Positions 1-6,113 of a DNA stretch of 6,213 nucleotides are shown here, one piece after another. Position 1 is the stretch's first letter. Each line of letters begins with the position of its first letter. A program made the position numbers and the translations under genes. This stretch comes from Bacilli bacterium (GTDB taxonomy: Bacteria; Bacillota; Bacilli; Tumebacillales; JAQBPP01). The stretch spans positions 1-6,213 of the forward strand of contig JAQBPP010000178.1 of the NCBI GenBank assembly GCA_028287455.1, given 5' to 3'. The notes beneath the pieces are model-generated. The model saw nothing but the letters and a program-made list of their open reading frames with translations, was not told the origin of the DNA and did no database searches.

Positions 1-323
1 AGATAGGTTTGAATAGTGCGCTCAATTTCCTTGCGGGCTAATTGGATTGGTTTGGCCGCTTCCACTACAATTAAATGTGCAGCCTCTTCAAACCTTCGTT
101 CCAGGATTTTAACAACGCGATACAGGATCTCCGCTCGCTCATAACTTGTCTGTTCACATAAGGACTCGAACGCCTGTGCAGCAGTCACAATGGCTAGTTC
201 GGCCTGAGCAGGCGAAGCATAGCCGATTTCTGCCAATATTTCGCCAGTATGTGGATTATTTAGGGGAATTGTCCGCGCTGCTTCAATCCACTGATCGTTA
301 ATCCAGAGTTTTGTTCGATTCAA
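1..323 (-). CDS. Aldehyde dehydrogenase family protein, N-terminal part (runs off the left edge)
   Basis: This is the first 107 residues of an NAD(P)-dependent aldehyde dehydrogenase, an enzyme that oxidises an aldehyde to the acid. Visible family marks are the opening LWINDQWIEA, the NPHTGE turn at residues 24-29, a helix with ERAEILYRV (62-70), and EAAKPIQLARKEIER (88-102), which matches the conserved E-x-x-KP-x-x-x-A-x-x-E pattern of the superfamily. The NAD-binding core and the catalytic Cys and Glu lie outside the window, so the substrate cannot be judged. The TTG start was chosen because the family N-terminus begins there and AGGGG lies 9 bases upstream, inside the preceding gene. The TTG shares two bases with the TGA of the synthase gene, which points to translational coupling. 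It is co-transcribed as the second gene of a leftward unit. The family call is secure; the specificity is unknown. Confidence 0.93.
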   Translation of the reverse strand, partial: MNRTKLWINDQWIEAARTIPLNNPHTGEILAEIGYASPAQAELAIVTAAQAFESLCEQTSYERAEILYRVVKILERRFEEAAHLIVVEAAKPIQLARKEIERTIQTY

Positions 324-1903
324 TTGTCTTCGCCCCTTAATACAATCTCTAACAAATTCAGTTTCCCGCTGTTGACTGCCCCCGTTAAAGCTGAAGAAAA
401 CTCGCTTGCTGCAGTTACACAGCGGTAATCTGCGCCAAAACTTTGTGCATACAAGGCAAAATCCGGGTTATTAAAAGCAATCTGGGTTACGGCCAGATCG
501 GCGTCACGCTGTTTTTTCTCAATTAGACTTAAATGTTGGTCATTGAAGATGATAACAGTAAATCCTATGCCAAGTCGTTTTGCAGTCTCCAGTTCCTGTG
601 AATTCATTAAGAACCCGCCATCACCTGAGATGACCACAACGGGCGATTCCGGTCTTGCCAAGCGACTGGCAAGTGCCCCCGGCAGAGACGCACCCATGGA
701 AGCTAGTCCATTGAAAATAATTGTTTGTCCCGGCATCTTCGGTTGGTACCATTGAGCTACCCAAATTTTGTGCAAACCGACATCCGAAATGACCATACAT
801 GTTTTGGGGAGTTGTTCGCTTAACATCGACATTATTTTGTGCGGCAATTCTTGTTCATTATCAGGAATTGTTTGTAAGTCTGCAACACTTCGGATGCGCA
901 TCCTATTATGCTGCTCTGGTTCTGGTCGTCTCCCTACCATTCTTTCAAGTGCGCGTAATGTATCTTTTAAATCGCCTACCAGATCTAGCACGACTGGGAA
1001 ATGTGCATCAGTTTCGGCCGAAATGGAATGAATATTGAGTACTTTGCGCGACTGATCCTTATTCCATACCACCGGATCATATTCCACGAGATCAAAACCA
1101 ATCGCTATGACCAAATCAGCTTCATGGAGCGGATTCAAATCAACACTAGTTGCCATACCCACTGTAAACAGGTTCCGTGGGTGGTCGAATGGTAAAATAC
1201 CTTTTGCCATAAAAGTATTGACCATTGGCAAATTTGCCGTTTCCACTAGATTACGGACTTCATCCCAGGCCGTCTTGCGAATTGCACCATTCCCAGCCAG
1301 GATAATCGGTCGTTTGGCGTCCGTAATAATTTGGGCCGCCGCAAGCAAGGACAGTTGATCCGGGAATGCAATGGCTTGTTTTCGGAAAGGCAATGGAGCA
1401 CCGGGAACCTCTTCTTGAGCAGCATCTTCAGGAAGCTGTAAATGGACAGCTCCGGGACTTTCTGCCGTTGCCATATCAAATGATTTGCGAATCATTTCAG
1501 GAATGGTTTGGGCAGATAAAATCTGCTGGTCGTACTTGGTAATTCCCTTAAATAATTGCAATGTATCTACATTTTGATGTGATTCTTTATGCAAACGATT
1601 ACGCGTTGCCTGACCAGTTATGGCGATTAAAGGGGATCGATCCAAGTGCGCATTGGCTACTCCAGTAACCAGATTCATTGCGCCGGGTCCCAGTGTTGCG
1701 AAGCAGACACCGGGTTTGCCGGTTAATCGACCGTAAACATCAGCCATAAATGCGGCTGCTTGTTCATGTCTAGTCAACACAAATTGTATAGATGACCTTG
1801 TCAGGGAATCCATTAGATCCATATTTTCTTCACCTGGGATACCAAAAATGTATTCCACGCCTTCTGCTTCCAGGCAACGGACGATCAGATCACTTGCTTT
1901 CAT
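320..1903 (-). CDS. Thiamine-diphosphate enzyme, acetolactate synthase large subunit family (catabolic AlsS-like)
   Basis: This is a 527-residue cytoplasmic ThDP enzyme whose best-fitting activity is condensation of two pyruvates to 2-acetolactate. The N-terminal Pyr domain (about 1-165) carries the catalytic glutamate E47 in RHEQAAAFMADVYGR. The central domain (about 190-320) carries GFDLVEYDP at 269-277. That segment corresponds to the G-Y/F-x-x-x-EY-x-P stretch of catabolic, FAD-independent AlsS/BudB enzymes and not to the RFDDR motif of biosynthetic IlvB/IlvI. The C-terminal PP domain holds the ThDP/Mg motif GDG (427-429) through IIFND (451-455). ESHQNVDTLQLFKGITKY (107-124) is also typical. 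The start is supported by AGGAGGT (1909-1915) 5 bases before the ATG. The protein is somewhat shorter than B. subtilis AlsS, and no regulatory small subunit, alsD or alsR gene adjoins it. It overlaps the aldehyde dehydrogenase start, so a different 2-oxo acid or aldehyde substrate remains possible. The family is certain; the exact reaction is inferred. Confidence 0.93.
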   Translation of the reverse strand: MKASDLIVRCLEAEGVEYIFGIPGEENMDLMDSLTRSSIQFVLTRHEQAAAFMADVYGRLTGKPGVCFATLGPGAMNLVTGVANAHLDRSPLIAITGQATRNRLHKESHQNVDTLQLFKGITKYDQQILSAQTIPEMIRKSFDMATAESPGAVHLQLPEDAAQEEVPGAPLPFRKQAIAFPDQLSLLAAAQIITDAKRPIILAGNGAIRKTAWDEVRNLVETANLPMVNTFMAKGILPFDHPRNLFTVGMATSVDLNPLHEADLVIAIGFDLVEYDPVVWNKDQSRKVLNIHSISAETDAHFPVVLDLVGDLKDTLRALERMVGRRPEPEQHNRMRIRSVADLQTIPDNEQELPHKIMSMLSEQLPKTCMVISDVGLHKIWVAQWYQPKMPGQTIIFNGLASMGASLPGALASRLARPESPVVVISGDGGFLMNSQELETAKRLGIGFTVIIFNDQHLSLIEKKQRDADLAVTQIAFNNPDFALYAQSFGADYRCVTAASEFSSALTGAVNSGKLNLLEIVLRGEDN

Positions 1904-1908
1904 CTTTT

Positions 1909-1915
1909 ACCTCCT
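1909..1915 (-). promoter_or_regulatory. Strong ribosome binding site of the acetolactate synthase-like gene
   Basis: On the minus strand this reads AGGAGGT, a near-perfect anti-SD match, followed by 5 bases (AAAAG) and the ATG at 1903. It fixes the start codon and predicts efficient translation. Confidence 0.85.
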
Positions 1916-1921
1916 CTTTGG

Positions 1922-1936
1922 TTGGCGCGCAACGCC
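1922..1936 (-). promoter_or_regulatory. Small GC-rich hairpin in the synthase leader
   Basis: Perfect 5-bp arms TGGCG and CGCCA enclose a 5-base loop. The hairpin sits 6 bases upstream of the ribosome binding site of the synthase gene, so in the mRNA it would lie just 5' of the ribosome docking site. It lacks a T-tract, so it is not a terminator. It could affect mRNA stability or translation; that role is inferred only from position. Confidence 0.35.
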
Positions 1937-1992
1937 AGGAATCCGGGATGTGTTTCTTTACAAGAACGGTGTTGGTGAAAAGCCTATATGAT

Positions 1993-2002
1993 TGTTTAAA
2001 CA
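1993..2002. repeat. 10-bp perfect palindrome upstream of the synthase gene
   Basis: TGTTTAAACA is fully self-complementary. It lies about 90 bases before the synthase start codon, between the terminator of the upstream gene and the synthase ribosome binding site. This is where the promoter and operator of the synthase-dehydrogenase unit should lie. It may be a repressor site, but a palindrome this AT-rich can arise by chance, and no convincing -35/-10 pair was seen beside it. Confidence 0.3.
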
Positions 2003-2049
2003 CCTGCTTTCTAATTGAAACGTAATTCTTCCGAGACGGGAAAATACAA

Positions 2050-2081
2050 TTAAAAATAGCCCTACTCAATAGAGCAGGACT
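2050..2081 (-). terminator. Rho-independent terminator of the small membrane protein gene
   Basis: Read on the minus strand, a 10-bp stem (arms AGTCCTGCTC and GAGTAGGGCT, with two G-U pairs) closes a TATT loop and is followed by ATTTTTAA. The hairpin begins about 34 bases after the stop codon of the small membrane protein gene. It separates that gene from the downstream synthase-dehydrogenase unit, which should therefore have its own promoter between about 1921 and 2049. Confidence 0.8.
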
Positions 2082-2115
2082 GCCATGTAATAAAATAGCT
2101 TTCTAGTCATTTTCG

Positions 2116-2415
2116 TTAAACAACGGATCGCTGATGTAATTCCTTTATCAAGGTATGCATTGCAGCGCGTTCCTCTTTCATTAATCCAAGCTCTTCTTTA
2201 ACCAGGGCTAACTCTTCCATCACCGTATCATGAGTCGCATTTAATACCTTCTCTTGACCCATTACAACCTTATTCGCCACGTATGCCAATACAGGAAGGG
2301 CTATGCCTTGAAATATACTTTGCACGATGTACTGCACCGATCCCACGAGATCGGTCGGATGTTGGAAGAAAAGTGGCACAATGACAAGTACGAAAATAAA
2401 GTAAAAACACGCCAT
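2116..2415 (-). CDS. Small two-helix membrane protein with C-terminal coiled coil, function unknown
   Basis: This encodes 99 residues from the first ATG. The sequence shows a hydrophobic helix (about residues 1-17), a short polar loop with HPTDLVGS, a second hydrophobic helix (about 25-48, ending ALPVLAYVANKV), and then an acidic amphipathic segment (about 55-95) with MEELALVKEELGLMKEE that should form a coiled coil. The order of two helices followed by a charged helix faintly recalls the low-affinity iron permease and DUF1003 type of small membrane protein, but I cannot assign a family. The ATG at 2415 has no ribosome binding site. The frame stays open upstream and encodes convincing protein sequence (FNDWLGDKLAFWLST). 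GGGAGG at 2481-2486 stands 8 bases before an in-frame CTG at 2472, so the real protein may be about 118 residues with a complete first helix. It ends with its own terminator and is a separate unit from the synthase gene. Confidence 0.7.
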   Translation of the reverse strand: MACFYFIFVLVIVPLFFQHPTDLVGSVQYIVQSIFQGIALPVLAYVANKVVMGQEKVLNATHDTVMEELALVKEELGLMKEERAAMHTLIKELHQRSVV

Positions 2416-2480
2416 TGTTGAAAGCCAGAAAGCAAGTTTATCTCCAAGCCAATCGTTAAAGCGTCTTATCAGTGTGATCG

Positions 2481-2486
2481 CCTCCC
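2481..2486 (-). promoter_or_regulatory. Ribosome binding site that points to an upstream, non-ATG start
   Basis: On the minus strand this reads GGGAGG. It is the only good Shine-Dalgarno match ahead of the small membrane protein. It lies 8 bases from the in-frame CTG at 2472 and 11 bases from the ATA at 2469. The annotated ATG is 65 bases downstream of it, too far to be served. The site therefore favours a start at or near 2472. Confidence 0.55.
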
Positions 2487-2543
2487 GTCTTTCGTTCCTT
2501 TTAATGATACAACAATAGTTAACAAGTTGATATCAATTCATTG

Positions 2544-2564
2544 ATCACTTTCTTCGTGAGTGAT
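2544..2564. repeat. Inverted repeat in the divergent intergenic region
   Basis: Arms ATCACT and AGTGAT (6 bp, perfect) are separated by 9 bases. If transcribed leftward it would form a hairpin in the leader of the small membrane protein gene. There is no T-tract. It could be an operator half-site pair or a leader hairpin; the evidence is symmetry alone. Confidence 0.35.
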
Positions 2565-2565
2565 G

Positions 2566-2591
2566 AGCATGGATTCAGTATAATCAATGCT
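2566..2591. repeat. 26-bp imperfect inverted repeat centred on a putative bidirectional promoter
   Basis: The outer arms AGCAT and ATGCT (5 bp) and inner arms GATT and AATC (4 bp) are separated by one mismatched position and enclose a 6-base centre, CAGTAT. The centre overlaps -10-like hexamers on both strands. The symmetry may reflect a dimeric regulator binding over the promoter, or the two-fold symmetry of overlapping divergent -10 elements. Confidence 0.5.
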
Positions 2592-2604
2592 GACTTTTAC
2601 GCAA
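2577..2604 (-). promoter_or_regulatory. Putative sigma-A-type promoter for the small membrane protein gene
   Basis: On the minus strand, -35 TTGCGT (2599-2604) and -10 TATACT (2577-2582) are 16 bases apart. The -10 is one base off consensus; the -35 keeps only the TTG. Transcription would start near 2570 and give a leader of roughly 100 bases. The hexamers lie inside the 26-bp inverted repeat and share their TATA core with a perfect TATAAT on the other strand. Confidence 0.45.
2579..2584 (+). promoter_or_regulatory. Perfect TATAAT -10 hexamer on the plus strand, no clear -35
   Basis: TATAAT matches the sigma-A consensus exactly and is oriented towards the response-regulator gene. It would start transcription near 2591. 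No recognisable -35 stands 16-18 bases upstream, so activity would be weak or need an activator. It overlaps the minus-strand -10 by four bases. Confidence 0.35.
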
Positions 2605-2631
2605 TTCTAGCTTGTTGTGGTATAACTAGAA
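2605..2631. repeat. Inverted repeat overlapping the plus-strand extended -10
   Basis: Perfect 6-bp arms TTCTAG (2605-2610) and CTAGAA (2626-2631) are 15 bases apart. The right arm overlaps the last base of the TATAAC element, and the left arm abuts the -35 of the leftward promoter. The location suits an operator that would control the signalling genes; this is inference. Confidence 0.35.
2618..2626 (+). promoter_or_regulatory. Putative extended -10 promoter for the signalling operon
   Basis: TG-G-TATAAC forms an extended -10 element (TGnTATAAT with one mismatch) 41 bases before the ATG of the response-regulator gene. The predicted start is near 2633, giving a leader of about 35 bases. The -35 region is poor, as is usual for extended -10 promoters. 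Confidence 0.5.
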
Positions 2632-2653
2632 ATAGAGTCAGCGATAGAAGTAT

Positions 2654-2660
2654 AAGGAGA
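2654..2660 (+). promoter_or_regulatory. Ribosome binding site of the receiver-phosphatase gene
   Basis: AAGGAGA lies 7 bases before the ATG at 2668. It fixes the start, which is confirmed by the receiver domain beginning at residue 2 of the protein. Confidence 0.75.
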
Positions 2661-2667
2661 ATACGAG

Positions 2668-3804
2668 ATGAGTATTATCATTGTAGACGATAATGCGATT
2701 AACTTGCTTTTGATTACGAAAATTTTAAAAAATGCAGGTTACGATCATTTGGTATCTGTGTCCTCTGCTATGGAACTTTATAGTCTATTAAAAATCGATT
2801 CTATTACTGCGGCGGAAGTGTCTGCAGATTTAATATTGATGGATATGATGATGCCGGAAATTGACGGTTTGGCGGCCTGTAGGCGGTTACAAGAGAATGA
2901 GCGATTAAGGGATATTCCGATTATCTTCGTCACTGCGGTAGGAGATCCAAACAAATTGGCCGATGCACTTGATGCGGGGGCAACCGACTATGTGATGAAA
3001 CCGATAAATAAAGTGGAATTGCTCGCTCGCGTTCGTTCTGCTTTGAGATTGAAGTCAGAAAAAGATTGGCATAAAGCCAGGGATAAGAGGATTCGCATCG
3101 AACTTGAACTGGCCAAACAAGTGCAACGAAGCGTGTTGAGTCAGTCGATTGATGACGAGAAGTTAGCGATCAGTGCTGTTTATCAACCCTCGTTTGAACT
3201 CGCTGGTGATTTATATGTCTGGCACCGGATTGATGAAAATCGATATGGCATTATTTTGCTGGACATGATGGGTCATGGAATCTCCTCTTCATTAGTTTGT
3301 ATGTTCATTTCTTCTGTTTTACAAGATACAATCAAGCATATCTCCGATCCAAAGCATGTTGTGCAGGAACTCAATCGGTACATGAATCAGCTTTATATGA
3401 CAGATGAACTTATTAATTATTATTTCACAGCTATCTATTTAGTGTTAAATACGGAGCAAAAAACGATTGAATATGTGAATGCGGGTCACCCGCCGGGATT
3501 GGCTTATGTGGATGAGAGAATGGTGTTGTTGGAGCAGGGCTGCTGTGCAATTGGTTTTTTTGAAAACATTGACATAAGTGTAGGGAAGATTCAGTACGAG
3601 AATCAAGTGAAAATTGTTCTCTTTACTGATGGATTGATTGATTCGACGGGTGATGGGCGGGAAGAAGGGATCGATCAGTTCATGGATGAGCTAACTCAGC
3701 ATAAGGATCTGAACTTTGCGGAGCTAAGAGCAAAGTTTATTCCAGAAGAAAACAACGGTAATCAGCAGGATGATATCTGTTTGGTCATGATCACTACTAA
3801 ATGA
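2668..3804 (+). CDS. Response regulator with PP2C/SpoIIE-type serine phosphatase output (RsbU-like)
   Basis: This 378-residue soluble protein has two domains. The N-terminal receiver (about 2-125) is complete: acidic pair D7-D8, phospho-acceptor D59 in LILMDMMMPEIDG, T89, and K111 in YVMKPI. A helical linker (about 128-158) leads to a PPM/SpoIIE phosphatase domain (about 160-377). That domain has metal-site motifs LAGDLYVW (D181), LLDMMGHG (D199), NAGHPPGL (271-278), FTDGLID (D321) and QQDDICLVMI (D368-D369). Enzymes of this build dephosphorylate a phosphoserine on an anti-anti-sigma (STAS) protein and so switch a sigma factor or another target; phosphorylation of the receiver would set the activity. 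No STAS or RsbW-type kinase gene is in the window, so the target is unknown. There is no DNA-binding or membrane segment. The hybrid kinase starts 19 bases downstream in the same operon and is the likely phosphodonor, directly or by relay. Confidence 0.95.
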   Translation: MSIIIVDDNAINLLLITKILKNAGYDHLVSVSSAMELYSLLKIDSITAAEVSADLILMDMMMPEIDGLAACRRLQENERLRDIPIIFVTAVGDPNKLADALDAGATDYVMKPINKVELLARVRSALRLKSEKDWHKARDKRIRIELELAKQVQRSVLSQSIDDEKLAISAVYQPSFELAGDLYVWHRIDENRYGIILLDMMGHGISSSLVCMFISSVLQDTIKHISDPKHVVQELNRYMNQLYMTDELINYYFTAIYLVLNTEQKTIEYVNAGHPPGLAYVDERMVLLEQGCCAIGFFENIDISVGKIQYENQVKIVLFTDGLIDSTGDGREEGIDQFMDELTQHKDLNFAELRAKFIPEENNGNQQDDICLVMITTK

Positions 3805-3810
3805 TGCGAT

Positions 3811-3815
3811 GGGAG
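3811..3815 (+). promoter_or_regulatory. Ribosome binding site of the hybrid kinase
   Basis: GGGAG lies within the 19-base gap after the phosphatase stop codon, 8 bases before the ATG at 3824. It supports that start and independent re-initiation within one transcript. Confidence 0.6.
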
Positions 3816-3823
3816 CATTATAG

Positions 3824-5866
3824 ATGGAACTGGATTTTTTAATCAATATCTTGTTGGTTGATGACCAACAAGAAAATCTGCTGATCCTGGAAGGTTTGCT
3901 TGCCGTAGAGAACTATAACTTAATTCTGGCTCATTCTGGGGAAGAAGCATTGAGGTGCATTCTCAAATACGAATTTGCTGTTATTGTTCTTGTTGTGGAA
4001 ATGCCAAGTATGGATGGGTTTGAAACTGCGAAATTGATTAAATTACGGGAAAAATCTCAAGAAATTCCAATTATCTTCATTACTACCAGAAGCCTGGATA
4101 GAGAGCATATTTTTACCGGGTACTCGATTGGTACAATTGATTATATGGTTAAACCCTTCCTTCCGCAGTTGTTGAAATGGAAGATTGACGGATTTGTCAG
4201 TACGTATGTCATTTATAAAAAGTTGCAAATTCAATCGGATCTGTTGCAACAAAGGACAATTGAGCTGGAAAAAACAAATCTCGAGTTGATGCGGACTAGC
4301 CATGAATTAATTCGAGCAGAAACCTATGCGCGGGTCATTGGGGAAACATCTATTGACACCATGATCACATTTGACAATCAAGGAATGATCATTACCGTAA
4401 ATCCTGCAGTGGAAGGGATGTTTGGTTATTTTGAAGAACAATTATTAGGCCAATCTATAACGATGTTGATTCCGCACATTGCTGAACTGAAGAATGAAAT
4501 TCAGCAGATTCAAGAGAAATATAAAAAAGGAAAGCTGATTGAAGTAACACCTATTCGCGTTGATGGCAGCCTGTTCCATGCCGAAATTCAGATTGGCGAA
4601 ACGGTAATTGAGGGTAAACAGATTTTTGCCTGTACGGTCAGCGACATCTCGGAGCGGAAAAAGGTGGAACAGGAGCTGATACAAGCCAAAGAAGAGGCGG
4701 AAGTGGCTTCTCGTGTAAAAACGGAATTTATTGCAATGATGAGTCATGAAATACGTACACCGATGAACGGGATCATTGGAATGAATGATTTGTTATTGGA
4801 GACACAGCTTGATCTGGAACAGCGAGAGTATGCAGATATTGCTCGTAAAAGCGGCGATGCCTTGTTGTCCGTTATTAATGATATATTAGATTTTTCGAAA
4901 ATTGAGTCTGGGAAAATGGAACTGGAACAAGAACCTTTTGATTTGCGGGCATGCATCGAAGAGACGTTCGATTTATTTACTGCCAAGTCCCGGGAACAAG
5001 ATTTGATTATGGAGTATTATATTGATCAGGATCTCCCCGCCCATTTGATTGGAGATGTCACCCGCTTGCGTCAGATCCTTATCAATCTAGTGGGGAATGC
5101 GGTCAAATTTACGAACAGCGGGGGAATATATGTAATTGTTAACAAGCTTTCCGATGAGGAGGAAATTCTTCAGGTCGAATTTATTGTGAAAGATACAGGT
5201 ATTGGAATTCCGCCCGCGCAACAAAAGCATTTGTTCAAGCCTTTTTCACAATTGGACTCCTCGACGACACGTAAATATGGTGGCACTGGACTTGGATTAG
5301 CGATTTGTAAAACACTCGTCGAACTGATGGGGGGGAGTATTCGGGCTGAGAAAGAAGTTGAAAATGGAGCTGCATTTGTTTTCACGATTCAGACGAAGCC
5401 TTTTTACTTTTCCGACTCTACACCTGAATTAGCCGCTTTGTCTGATAGTAATTCTAATTTTGGTAATGACAACGTCACAGGGAGAGAAAATCACCCAGCA
5501 ACTTCACTTAACATTCTGATTGCCGAAGATAATGCGATTAACCAGAAACTATTGCTGCGCATCCTGCAAAAGCTGGGGCATTCTGCTGATTTGGCTGGAG
5601 ATGGTTTAGAAGTATTGAAGCTAATGGAAAAAAGGCAGTACCATCTCATCCTGATGGATTTACAAATGCCAGGAATGGATGGCTTTGAAACCACGAAAAT
5701 TATCATGAAGGAAATAACCGAGAAACAGCGACCACTCGTTATTGCCGTTACGGCGAGCACATCGGAAAAAGATAAAGAGCTTTGTATTGCTTTGGGAATG
5801 ACCGATTTCGTCAGTAAACCAATTAAAATTAAATCCATCCAACAAATTTTGCATCAGTATTTCTAG
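3824..5866 (+). CDS. Soluble hybrid histidine kinase: (pseudo)receiver-PAS-HisKA-HATPase-receiver
   Basis: This 680-residue cytoplasmic kinase has no signal peptide or membrane helix. Domains in order: an N-terminal receiver (about 6-130), a coiled coil (about 132-168), PAS (about 165-278), a signalling helix (276-300), HisKA with H308 in MMSHEIRTPMNG, HATPase (about 405-525), a Ser/Asn-rich linker (about 528-560), and a C-terminal receiver (about 562-680). The HATPase shows an N-box with N425, DTGIGI (457-462) and GGTGLGL (486-492). The C-terminal receiver is intact (E568-D569, D612, T643, K665). The N-terminal receiver keeps D13-D14, T87 and K110, but the phospho-acceptor position is Val57 (codon 3992-3994, GTT, one base from GAT), so it should not be phosphorylated there. 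Expected flow is autophosphorylation of H308, then D612, then possibly the receiver of the upstream phosphatase. The PAS ligand is unknown. No Hpt domain is seen, so direct transfer from H308 to the partner is an alternative. Confidence 0.95.
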   Translation: MELDFLINILLVDDQQENLLILEGLLAVENYNLILAHSGEEALRCILKYEFAVIVLVVEMPSMDGFETAKLIKLREKSQEIPIIFITTRSLDREHIFTGYSIGTIDYMVKPFLPQLLKWKIDGFVSTYVIYKKLQIQSDLLQQRTIELEKTNLELMRTSHELIRAETYARVIGETSIDTMITFDNQGMIITVNPAVEGMFGYFEEQLLGQSITMLIPHIAELKNEIQQIQEKYKKGKLIEVTPIRVDGSLFHAEIQIGETVIEGKQIFACTVSDISERKKVEQELIQAKEEAEVASRVKTEFIAMMSHEIRTPMNGIIGMNDLLLETQLDLEQREYADIARKSGDALLSVINDILDFSKIESGKMELEQEPFDLRACIEETFDLFTAKSREQDLIMEYYIDQDLPAHLIGDVTRLRQILINLVGNAVKFTNSGGIYVIVNKLSDEEEILQVEFIVKDTGIGIPPAQQKHLFKPFSQLDSSTTRKYGGTGLGLAICKTLVELMGGSIRAEKEVENGAAFVFTIQTKPFYFSDSTPELAALSDSNSNFGNDNVTGRENHPATSLNILIAEDNAINQKLLLRILQKLGHSADLAGDGLEVLKLMEKRQYHLILMDLQMPGMDGFETTKIIMKEITEKQRPLVIAVTASTSEKDKELCIALGMTDFVSKPIKIKSIQQILHQYF

Positions 5867-5880
5867 AAAACAAGTTTCTA
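5864..5880 (+). other. Weak AT-rich hairpin at the end of the kinase gene; no convincing terminator
   Basis: Arms TAGAAA and TTTCTA (6 bp) enclose ACAAG and include the kinase stop codon. No T-tract follows, and the stem is AT-rich, so this is unlikely to terminate transcription efficiently. No better terminator is visible in the next 300 bases. Confidence 0.25.
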
Positions 5881-6113
5881 ATGCAGCCAATTCCGAAAGT
5901 ATAGCATTCATACGGTAATTAAATCCCGCTGACCTTGCAGCAATATAGTCTTACAATGTAGTAACTTCTCCAGCTGGTTGCACATCGCATGACTGCATAG
6001 CAAGTTAAATACTACTTGGTTCCAAATCCCCCCCACAATGTAAGCTTCTGAATTGGCCTTATAGCGTTCCCAGTTGCGTCGCCAGTGACAGAAACCAACT
6101 CTTCTCTTCCACA

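Noticed and set aside
543..1479. Several 64-87 codon open frames on the plus strand and one on the minus strand within 543-1479
   Set aside because: They lie inside the synthase coding sequence in other frames, lack ribosome binding sites and show no family motifs, so they are shadows of the real gene.
1949..1964. CcpA (cre)-like sequence on the minus strand, TTGTAAAGAAACACA
   Set aside because: It matches the outer positions of the consensus but lacks the central CG that defines cre sites.
1982..2012. Possible -10 (CATATA) with a -35-like TAGAAA 17 bases upstream for the synthase gene
   Set aside because: The -35 matches the consensus too poorly and the -10 is weak; not better than chance in this AT-rich stretch.
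2544..2591. The intergenic inverted repeats as a terminator or CRISPR-like array
   Set aside because: There is no T-tract after either hairpin, no gene ends into them, and the two repeats differ in sequence, so they are neither terminators nor an array.
4043..5911. Minus-strand open frames of 71-115 codons opposite the hybrid kinase
   Set aside because: They are antisense to conserved kinase and receiver motifs and have no start signals; they are reading-frame shadows.
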